A DNA stretch of 5,148 nt from an uncultured Lachnospiraceae bacterium (GTDB lineage: Bacteria > Bacillota_A > Clostridia > Lachnospirales > Lachnospiraceae), in NCBI GenBank assembly GCA_949957035.1, contig CATLIP010000183.1, forward strand, positions 1 to 5,148, read 5' to 3'. Each line of letters opens with the position of its first letter. The first letter of the stretch is position 1. The notes under the pieces are model-generated. The model was not told the origin of the DNA. It saw only the letters and a list, made by a program, of their open reading frames with translations, and did no database searches. The position numbers and the translations under genes were made by a program. Positions 1 through 5,148 of this stretch are shown here, in pieces.

Positions 1-3000
1 CTGTCCTCCGACAGCCCTTCCGGATACCGCCTGGTAATCTCAGACCCAAAAATCGTCCCGAATGTCCGGTCCGTATTGGTCACATCTACCTCAATACTGC
101 GCTTCTGCCCTTTTTTCAAGGACGGACGCAGCTGCTTAACCAAAACTCTCTCATCCAAGGTCTTTTCCAGCTCAAAATCATACACCTTCTTAGGGTTAAA
201 TGTTACGTAAGCCTTGCTTCCTTCATAGGGATTGTAGAGAATCCGCTCCAGATTCAGTGTTGCCGCCCGAGCGGACGTGGCTTTTTCCTTCACCCTCAAA
301 AGGTCTGTACGCCCAACCAGCTCATCAATGGTCCGTACCCCCAGTCTTGCCATATATTCCCTCAGATTCTCTGCCATAAACCGCATAAAGTTCACCACAT
401 ACTCCGGCTTACCCGTAAAACGCTTCCGAAGCTTCGGATTCTGTGTGGCCACTCCCACCGGACAGGTATCCAGATTGCACACTCGCATCATCACACAGCC
501 CATGGTAATCAGGGGCGCCGTAGCAAATCCAAATTCCTCTGCCCCAAGAATGGCGGCAATGGCAATGTCGCGCCCGCTCATCAGCTTACCGTCCGTTTCC
601 AGACGCACACGCTCGCGCAGACCGTTCTGAATCAAGGTTTGATGGGTCTCCGCAAGACCAAGCTCCCATGGAAGTCCCGCATTGTGAATGGAGCTTCTAG
701 GCGCCGCGCCGGTCCCTCCGTCATACCCGGAAATCAAAATCAATCCTGCCCCTGCTTTGGCCACGCCTGCGGCGACGGTTCCCACGCCCGCCTCTGACAC
801 CAGCTTCACCGAAATCCTTGCATCCTTATTGGCATTTTTACAGTCATAAATCAACTGTGCCAAATCCTCAATAGAATAGATATCATGGTGAGGCGGCGGA
901 GAAATCAGACTCACTCCAGGAGTGGAATGGCGGGTATTTGCAATCCAGGGATACACCTTTCCGCCCGGAAGATGTCCGCCCTCTCCCGGCTTAGCTCCCT
1001 GGGCCATCTTAATCTGAATCTCTTTAGCGCTCACTAGATAACGGCTGGTCACGCCAAACCGTCCGGAGGCCACCTGCTTAATGGCCGAGCATCTGTCGCT
1101 GTCCAGACGTTCAATCTCTTCCCCGCCTTCTCCGCTGTTTGACTTACCCCCAAGGCGGTTCATGGCAATAGCCAGCGTCTCATGAGCTTCCTTAGATATA
1201 GAACCATAGGACATAGCCCCTGTTTTAAACCTGGTTACAATTGCATCCACACTCTCCACTTCCTCAAGAGGCACTCCCTTCTTCGGATAGTTAAACTCCA
1301 ACTGTCCCCGCAGGTTGATATGCTCGCCTTCTGCATTGACCATCTCCGTATATTTTCGGAACATCTCATAGTCGCCCCGTCTAGTGGCCTGCTGAAGCAT
1401 ATGGATGGTCTGAGGATTATAGAGATGTCTCTCCCCTCCGCTCTTTAACTTGTGCTGTCCGATGCTGTCAAGGGTCATGTCTGCCTCAAGCCCTAAGGGA
1501 TCGAATGCCTGAGAATGACGAGCCACATAATCTGCCGCAATCTCCTCCATCCCGATACCTCCCACCCGGCTTACGGTATCTGTGAAATATTTCTGGATAA
1601 ATTCTTCCTTTAATCCAACAGCCTCAAAAATCTTCGCTCCCTGGTAAGACTGGATGGTTGAGATTCCCATCTTCGAAGCAATCTTCACAATCCCGGAAAG
1701 GACGGCATGGTTATAATCATCCACAGCCGCATAGTAGTCCTTTTTGAGCATATTCGTCTCAATCAGGTGACGGATAGATTCATGTGCGAGGTAAGGATTG
1801 ACAGCACAGGCCCCATAACCCAAAAGGGTTGCAAAATGGTGGACCTCCCTTGGCTCTCCTGTCTCCAGAATGATTGCCACAGACGTTCTCTTCTTCGTCC
1901 GCACCAAATGCTGCTGCAGCCCCGATAAGGCCAAAAGGGACGGCATGGCCACATGGTACTCGTCCACACCCCTGTCTGTAAGAATCAGTATATTGGCTCC
2001 TTCCCGGATGGCCCGGTCCACTTCGATAAACAGATAGTCAATGGCCTTCTTAAGGCCGGAGTTCTTATAATATACGATAGGAATCTCGACAGGACGAAAT
2101 CCCGGCTTCTTCATATTCTTAATTTTCAGAAGGTCCGTATTGGTCAGAATCGGGTTATCCACCTTCAACATCCTGCAATTTTCTTCCTTTTCTTCAAGAA
2201 GATTCCCGTCCGCACCGATATAAACAGTTGTAGACGTCACAACCGCTTCCCGGATGGCGTCAATGGGCGGGTTCGTAACCTGAGCAAAGAGCTGTTTAAA
2301 ATATCCGAACAAATCCTGATGCTTCTCTGACAGCACCGACAGCGGCGCGTCGATTCCCATTGCCGCCGTCCCTTCCGAACCGTTCAGCGCCATAGTTAAA
2401 ATCGAAGTCTTTACTTCCTCATAGGAATAGCCGAAGGCCTTCTGGAGACGCTTACATTCCTCTGCTGTATAGGAGGGAACCTTCCGGTTAGGTATCTTCA
2501 GGCTGGTAAGCTCAATCAGATTACTGTCCAGCCACTCTCCATAGGGCTGTCTGCAGGCATAGATTTCTTTCAGCTCATCATCGTCAATCACCTTACCCTG
2601 AACCGTATCCACCAATAGCATCTTTCCAGGATGGAGGCGCTCCTTCACCACAATCTTTCGTGGATCAATGTCAAGGACTCCCACCTCCGAGGATAGAATC
2701 AGCGTATCGTCATCCGTAATATAGTATCTGGAAGGCCGAAGCCCATTCCGGTCAAGAACAGCGCCCATACAGTCCCCGTCGCAAAACAGTATGGAGGCCG
2801 GTCCGTCCCATGGCTCCATCATTGTGGCGTAATACTGGTAGAAATCCTTTTTCCTCTGCGACATGGTCTTTGCGCTGGCCCACGGTTCCGGAATGGCAAT
2901 CATCACCGCCAGCGGCAGATCCATCCCGCTCATGACCATAAATTCAATGGCATTATCTAACATTGCAGAATCGGAGCCGGAGCTGTTGATAGCAGGCAGC

Positions 3001-3839
3001 ACCTTGTGAAGCTCCCCCCGCAAATACTCAGATTCCATATTCTCTTCCCTTGCCTGCATCTTATCTGCATTTCCCCGAATCGTATTAATCTCTCCGTTAT
3101 GTACGATAAATCGGTTAGGATGCGCACGCTCCCAACTGGGATTGGTATTCGTGCTGAAACGGGAATGTACCAACGCGATGGCCGATTCATAATCCGCATC
3201 CTGCAGGTCCTCAAAAAACGGACGAAGCTGCCCCACCAGAAACATTCCCTTGTATGCAATGGTCCTGCTTGACAACGACGCTACATAGGTATCGTCACTG
3301 CTCTGTTCAAAGATTCTGCGCACCACATAAAGCCGCCTGTCAAAATCAATCCCCTGAGCAATCTTCTCTGGACGCTCAATAAATCCCTGAAGAATACAGG
3401 GCATACAGGCTGCCGCCCGGCTTCCTAAGACTTCTGCCCTGACCGGGACCTCACGCCATCCCAGAAAATCCATTCCTTCCTTCCTGACAATCACCTCAAA
3501 AATCTTTTTCGCCTGATTCTTCTTTAATTCATCCTGGGGAAAGAAAAACATTCCCACTCCATAATCTCTTTCTGAACCTAAAAAGATGCCGAGAGGTTTA
3601 CAGACTTTGGAAAAAAACCTGTGTGAAATCTGCAACAAGATTCCAACTCCATCACCTGTCTTACCTTCGGCATCCTTGCCGGCTCTATGCTCTAAATTCT
3701 CTACTATCTTCAAGGCATCCATCACAGTACTGTGACTCTTACGCCCCTTGATATTGACGACCGCACCAATTCCACAGTTATCATGCTCAAACTGTGGACG
3801 ATACAGGCCTTCATGACTATTTACAATCTGTGCATTCAT
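1..3839 (-). CDS. gltB: Glutamate synthase large (alpha) subunit, NADPH type; 3' end cut by the window edge
   Basis: This enzyme moves the glutamine amide nitrogen onto 2-oxoglutarate, giving two glutamates, in the cytoplasm. The frame is open for 1279 codons, against about 1500 for the family. The N-terminal amidotransferase domain (about 22-440) has DNCGIGAVV with the predicted nucleophile Cys22 after a 21-residue propeptide, HSRFSTNT (225-232, Arg227) and HNGEIN (247-252, oxyanion-hole Asn248/Gly249). The central domain includes NPPID (523-527). The FMN/synthase domain has GAMSYGSIS (874-882), GGKSNSGEGGE (897-907), SPPPHHDIYS (980-989), Lys1012 in ISVKLVSE, and SGYDGGTGAAP (1037-1047). 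The 3Fe-4S ligands are Cys1115-X5-Cys1121-X4-Cys1126. Only 11 residues separate GEGGE from AIKQ, so the ferredoxin-type insertion is absent, and a GltD partner is expected. The C-terminal GXGXG beta-helix lies mostly outside the window. I read the frame by hand and saw no stop or frameshift. The start has a Shine-Dalgarno 8 nt upstream. Confidence 0.97.
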   Translation of the reverse strand, partial: MNAQIVNSHEGLYRPQFEHDNCGIGAVVNIKGRKSHSTVMDALKIVENLEHRAGKDAEGKTGDGVGILLQISHRFFSKVCKPLGIFLGSERDYGVGMFFFPQDELKKNQAKKIFEVIVRKEGMDFLGWREVPVRAEVLGSRAAACMPCILQGFIERPEKIAQGIDFDRRLYVVRRIFEQSSDDTYVASLSSRTIAYKGMFLVGQLRPFFEDLQDADYESAIALVHSRFSTNTNPSWERAHPNRFIVHNGEINTIRGNADKMQAREENMESEYLRGELHKVLPAINSSGSDSAMLDNAIEFMVMSGMDLPLAVMIAIPEPWASAKTMSQRKKDFYQYYATMMEPWDGPASILFCDGDCMGAVLDRNGLRPSRYYITDDDTLILSSEVGVLDIDPRKIVVKERLHPGKMLLVDTVQGKVIDDDELKEIYACRQPYGEWLDSNLIELTSLKIPNRKVPSYTAEECKRLQKAFGYSYEEVKTSILTMALNGSEGTAAMGIDAPLSVLSEKHQDLFGYFKQLFAQVTNPPIDAIREAVVTSTTVYIGADGNLLEEKEENCRMLKVDNPILTNTDLLKIKNMKKPGFRPVEIPIVYYKNSGLKKAIDYLFIEVDRAIREGANILILTDRGVDEYHVAMPSLLALSGLQQHLVRTKKRTSVAIILETGEPREVHHFATLLGYGACAVNPYLAHESIRHLIETNMLKKDYYAAVDDYNHAVLSGIVKIASKMGISTIQSYQGAKIFEAVGLKEEFIQKYFTDTVSRVGGIGMEEIAADYVARHSQAFDPLGLEADMTLDSIGQHKLKSGGERHLYNPQTIHMLQQATRRGDYEMFRKYTEMVNAEGEHINLRGQLEFNYPKKGVPLEEVESVDAIVTRFKTGAMSYGSISKEAHETLAIAMNRLGGKSNSGEGGEEIERLDSDRCSAIKQVASGRFGVTSRYLVSAKEIQIKMAQGAKPGEGGHLPGGKVYPWIANTRHSTPGVSLISPPPHHDIYSIEDLAQLIYDCKNANKDARISVKLVSEAGVGTVAAGVAKAGAGLILISGYDGGTGAAPRSSIHNAGLPWELGLAETHQTLIQNGLRERVRLETDGKLMSGRDIAIAAILGAEEFGFATAPLITMGCVMMRVCNLDTCPVGVATQNPKLRKRFTGKPEYVVNFMRFMAENLREYMARLGVRTIDELVGRTDLLRVKEKATSARAATLNLERILYNPYEGSKAYVTFNPKKVYDFELEKTLDERVLVKQLRPSLKKGQKRSIEVDVTNTDRTFGTIFGSEITRRYPEGLSED

Positions 3840-3847
3840 ATATTCAG

Positions 3848-3853
3848 CCCTTT
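3848..3853 (-). promoter_or_regulatory. Ribosome binding site of gltB
   Basis: On the minus strand AAAGGG lies 8 nt before the ATG at 3839. It supports this start over the next in-frame methionine, which is far inside the amidotransferase domain. The resulting 21-residue stretch before Cys22 fits the short propeptide that GltB proteins remove to free the N-terminal cysteine. Confidence 0.75.
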
Positions 3854-3867
3854 CTTCAGTTTTTCTT

Positions 3868-3896
3868 ACTATACTACTTTTTACACCATTTGTAAA
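3868..3896 (-). promoter_or_regulatory. Predicted sigma-A promoter of gltB
   Basis: On the minus strand a -35 box TTTACA (3896-3891, 5 of 6 to consensus) is followed after exactly 17 nt by a -10 box TATAGT (3873-3868, 5 of 6). Transcription would start near 3861, giving a leader of roughly 22 nt, too short for a riboswitch or attenuator. The promoter lies after the hairpin that ends the upstream protease unit, so gltB should be transcribed on its own. This is read by eye from consensus matching. Confidence 0.7.
3880..3896. promoter_or_regulatory. Operator-like dyad over the gltB -35 box and spacer
   Basis: TTTACA (3880-3885), a 5-nt spacer CCATT, then TGTAAA (3891-3896) make a perfect 6-bp inverted repeat of 17 bp in all. 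One arm is the predicted -35 hexamer of gltB, so a protein bound here would compete with RNA polymerase. I do not recognise the sequence as the site of a named regulator. It is not the GlnR/TnrA pattern TGTNA-N7-TNACA, whose arms are the other way round. An AT-rich dyad of this size could arise by chance, though its position argues for function. Confidence 0.45.
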
Positions 3897-3919
3897 TAGG
3901 AAATTTCATCGTAATTGTC

Positions 3920-3935
3920 AGATAATTAGATAATA
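3920..3935. repeat. 8-bp tandem repeat upstream of the gltB promoter
   Basis: AGATAATT is followed directly by AGATAATA, two copies differing only at the last base. The pair lies about 59-74 bp upstream of the predicted gltB start point, where LysR-type activators usually have their recognition site. In Bacillus subtilis the gltAB operon is activated by the LysR-type protein GltC, so an activator site here is plausible but inferred from position alone. The surrounding DNA is very AT-rich, which weakens the case. Confidence 0.3.
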
Positions 3936-3949
3936 TCGAAATTTAATTT

Positions 3950-3987
3950 AAAAAGTCTGATATTTATAGAAATACCAGACTTTTTTT
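3950..3987. terminator. Bidirectional intrinsic terminator between the protease gene and gltB
   Basis: AAAAAGTCTG (3950-3959) pairs with CAGACTTTTT (3976-3985). Inside it TATTT (3961-3965) pairs with AAATA (3970-3974) around a 4-nt loop ATAG, with a single A/C mismatch (3960, 3975) between the two helices. On the minus strand the stem runs into TTTTTAAATT, so it should end the protease transcript 35 nt after its stop codon. On the plus strand the stem ends in seven T residues, so it should also stop any antisense transcript coming from gltB. Confidence 0.85.
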
Positions 3988-4022
3988 ATGCTGTTGAAGT
4001 TTCCAAAATTCACAAACTTAAA

Positions 4023-4988
4023 TTATTCGCCATCCATGGTACAGTGTTGAACCCTATTCTCCTTACCCACAGATGTGTCAGGCATCTGCGGCCTCTCTTC
4101 AATTCTCTGAACCAGTACAAACATGGTGGAGGCGACAAATGCACAGGCAACGGTTACAAGTCCAATCCTCATGGTATCTTCTGTCAGCCAGTCAAGAAGT
4201 CCAAACTCCGTCGCCAATACAGACAGCAGATTCATGGCCATATGCGCCGCAATCGGCGCCTTAATAGAACCATATTTTTCATAGAGGTATGCCAGCATCA
4301 TGCCCAAAATGAAGCCATAGAGCATCTGAATCATATTCCCATGCATCAGTCCGAACACCACAGCAGAATACAATGCCGCCTGCATATAAGGAGCTCTCTC
4401 ACGCAGCCGCCCAAAAAGCAACCCTCTAAACACCAGCTCTTCACTCACAGGTATCATGACAGCCAACACAACTATCTGGATAACAAGGGGCGAAGAATAG
4501 AATGCTTCCATAGTCGCCTGATAGGATTCGCTCATATCCGACAAATTCCCAATAATAATCAGATTATTAAGTCCAAGGCTTAACGCCAGCGCCATAAGTA
4601 CTCCTGCAGGATATTTCCAGAGAGCAGCTTTCTTGTTGGGAATAAACCCTCTCTTTCTCTCCTTCACCCGATCGGCATGAAAGAGTACAAGCATAATGGG
4701 AATTGTAATCAATGCCGCAACACCTTCAATCAATGTGGTAGCCTTTAGATATTGCTCCATGATGTTCTCAGACAACTCCATCATCTTCTCTTCGCTCTGA
4801 GCAGCTATCATGACGGCATCCTGGTCCGCCATCATGTAGACCATACTCAATACTCCAACGGCAATCATATTTACTGCAAATGCAACTGCCCATTTTATCA
4901 CAATCGGCCCCCATAGATACCAGATACGCTTTCCATAATTCTCCGGCGCCGTCGGGGGAACCTGCCTGTATTGCTGTTCCATATTCAT
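4023..4988 (-). CDS. CPBP-family intramembrane glutamic endopeptidase (CAAX protease / bacteriocin-processing type)
   Basis: This 321-residue multipass membrane protein belongs to the CPBP/Abi family. Its signature motifs are all intact: EELVFRG (183-189, Glu183, Glu184, Arg188), FGLMHGN (212-218, Phe212, His216) and HMAMN (249-253, His249, Asn253), so an active membrane protease is expected. Hydrophobic segments lie near 25-54, 84-104, 126-148, 167-182, 203-215, 219-236, 246-263 and 273-294, about eight spans, with basic stretches such as RVKERKRG (107-114) between them. The C-terminal tail (295-321) is polar. Bacterial members have been tied to prenyl-protein-like processing, bacteriocin maturation or self-immunity, and regulation, but no peptide, radical-SAM or transporter gene is visible here to point to one role. 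The substrate is unknown. The start may be Met1 or Met3, each with its own Shine-Dalgarno. It forms a unit separate from gltB. Confidence 0.93.
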   Translation of the reverse strand: MNMEQQYRQVPPTAPENYGKRIWYLWGPIVIKWAVAFAVNMIAVGVLSMVYMMADQDAVMIAAQSEEKMMELSENIMEQYLKATTLIEGVAALITIPIMLVLFHADRVKERKRGFIPNKKAALWKYPAGVLMALALSLGLNNLIIIGNLSDMSESYQATMEAFYSSPLVIQIVVLAVMIPVSEELVFRGLLFGRLRERAPYMQAALYSAVVFGLMHGNMIQMLYGFILGMMLAYLYEKYGSIKAPIAAHMAMNLLSVLATEFGLLDWLTEDTMRIGLVTVACAFVASTMFVLVQRIEERPQMPDTSVGKENRVQHCTMDGE

Positions 4989-5002
4989 CCTCTCTTTCCT
5001 CT
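4989..5002 (-). promoter_or_regulatory. Double Shine-Dalgarno of the CPBP protease gene
   Basis: The minus strand reads AGAGGAAAGAGAGG directly before the ATG at 4988. The distal AGAGG (5002-4998) is 9 nt from that ATG, a good distance for Met1. The proximal GAGAGG (4994-4989) touches this ATG but is 6 nt from the ATG of Met3 (4982). The start is therefore undecided by two residues, with no effect on the membrane or catalytic regions. Confidence 0.6.
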
Positions 5003-5030
5003 GTTGAATGCATTACTCTATACTTTATTC

Positions 5031-5059
5031 ATTCTACTTCTCATTTATGGAACATGCAA
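5031..5059 (-). promoter_or_regulatory. Candidate proximal promoter of the CPBP protease gene
   Basis: On the minus strand TTGCAT (5059-5054, 3 of 6 to the -35 consensus) is followed after 17 nt by TAGAAT (5036-5031, 5 of 6 to the -10 consensus). The start would fall near 5024, giving a leader of about 36 nt. The -35 box is weak, so this promoter may need help from an activator or may not be the main one. Confidence 0.4.
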
Positions 5060-5082
5060 TTAAAAAAATATTAAATTTTCAC

Positions 5083-5100
5083 AACGGAAACGTTATCATT
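5083..5100. promoter_or_regulatory. LacI/CcpA-like operator candidate (cre-like dyad)
   Basis: AACGGAAAC meets GTTATCATT about a central CG. Seven of nine positions are symmetric. Read as ACGGAAACGTTATCAT (5084-5099) it fits the catabolite-responsive element consensus WTGNNARCGNWWWCAW at every fixed position except one, C in place of T at 5085. Such sites bind CcpA or other LacI-family regulators in Firmicutes. It lies about 95 bp upstream of the protease start and overlaps the distal candidate promoter. It might instead serve a gene beyond the right edge. Confidence 0.4.
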
Positions 5101-5121
5101 CTTTGTTGCTTTTTAAGTCAA
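5092..5121 (-). promoter_or_regulatory. Candidate distal promoter of the CPBP protease gene
   Basis: On the minus strand TTGACT (5121-5116, 5 of 6) is followed after 18 nt by GATAAC (5097-5092, 4 of 6). The leader would be about 95 nt. The -10 box lies within the cre-like dyad, which would let a bound regulator block this promoter. The spacer is one base longer than ideal, so this remains tentative. Confidence 0.3.
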
Positions 5122-5138
5122 ACTTGATGTCAAAAAGC
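5108..5138. repeat. Imperfect inverted repeat with an internal direct repeat at the right edge
   Basis: GCTTTTT (5108-5114) and AAAAAGC (5132-5138) are perfect 7-bp arms 17 nt apart. Within them the minus strand carries TTTGAC twice (5134-5129 and 5122-5117) at a 12-bp period, and TCAA-AC-TTGA sits near the centre. No T run directly follows a stable stem in either direction, so it is not a convincing terminator. It may be a protein-binding site or chance structure in AT-rich DNA. No open frame of useful length is visible over the last 60 bases. Confidence 0.25.
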
Positions 5139-5148
5139 CCTTGAACTC

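Noticed and set aside
277..630. Plus-strand open frame of 117 codons
   Set aside because: It is antisense to the FMN/iron-sulfur part of gltB, has low-complexity Ser/Arg-rich composition and no recognisable domain; the minus-strand reading is far better supported.
1953..2330. Plus-strand open frame of 125 codons
   Set aside because: Antisense to the central domain of gltB with no motif and no convincing ribosome binding site.
2957..3272. Overlapping open frames on both strands inside the amidotransferase region
   Set aside because: Both are out-of-frame shadows of gltB, whose HNGEIN and HSRFSTNT motifs are coded here in the correct frame.
3840..3949. Riboswitch, T-box or attenuator before gltB
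   Set aside because: The predicted leader is only about 22 nt and the rest is promoter DNA; no conserved RNA core or second terminator is visible.
4044..4583. Plus-strand open frame of 179 codons
   Set aside because: It lies opposite the CPBP protease gene, is rich in His, Gln and Arg as expected for the complement of a hydrophobic protein gene, and begins next to the protease stop codon. No family is recognisable.
4768..5013. Minus-strand open frame of 81 codons in another frame at the protease start
   Set aside because: It overlaps the protease N-terminus out of frame, and the Shine-Dalgarno sequences fit the protease starts at 4988 or 4982.
5108..5138. Rho-independent terminator of an upstream gene
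   Set aside because: The arms are only A/T plus one GC step, the loop is long, and no T run follows the closed stem, so termination is unlikely.
1..5148. Mobile element, CRISPR array, tRNA or toxin-antitoxin module
   Set aside because: No transposase, regularly spaced repeats, cloverleaf or paired small genes were seen; the window is nearly filled by two ordinary genes.

Overview
The window reads as chromosomal DNA of a low-to-moderate G+C Firmicute, most likely a gut-type member of the Clostridia such as a Lachnospiraceae. This is inferred from the style of the two proteins, purine-rich Shine-Dalgarno sequences, and AT-rich intergenic DNA around coding DNA of medium G+C. No rRNA or other marker gene is present to fix the taxon. 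Both genes lie on the minus strand, so transcription runs right to left.

Layout, in transcription order from the right. Positions 4989-5148 form a regulatory region. It holds two candidate promoters, a LacI/CcpA-like dyad and a small nested repeat at the edge. Positions 4988-4023 encode a complete CPBP-family (CAAX protease/bacteriocin-processing type) membrane protease with all three catalytic motifs. Positions 3987-3950 form a strong hairpin with T tracts on both sides, which ends that unit. Positions 3949-3840 carry the gltB promoter region: a good sigma-A type promoter (TTTACA-N17-TATAGT), a perfect 6-bp dyad over its -35 box, and an 8-bp tandem repeat about 60-75 bp upstream of the predicted transcription start. 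From 3839 to the left edge runs one open frame for the large (alpha) subunit of glutamate synthase. 1279 codons are visible and the C-terminal end is cut by the window.

The two genes look like separate transcription units. GltB makes glutamate from glutamine and 2-oxoglutarate in central nitrogen assimilation. It lacks the insertion typical of ferredoxin-dependent enzymes, so it should be the NADPH type that partners with a GltD beta subunit, which would lie beyond the left edge. The CPBP protein has no evident functional link to it.

No mobile element, CRISPR array, RNA gene or clearly novel system is visible. The points most worth a second look are the cis-regulatory arrangement in front of gltB and the LacI-like operator candidate in front of the protease gene.
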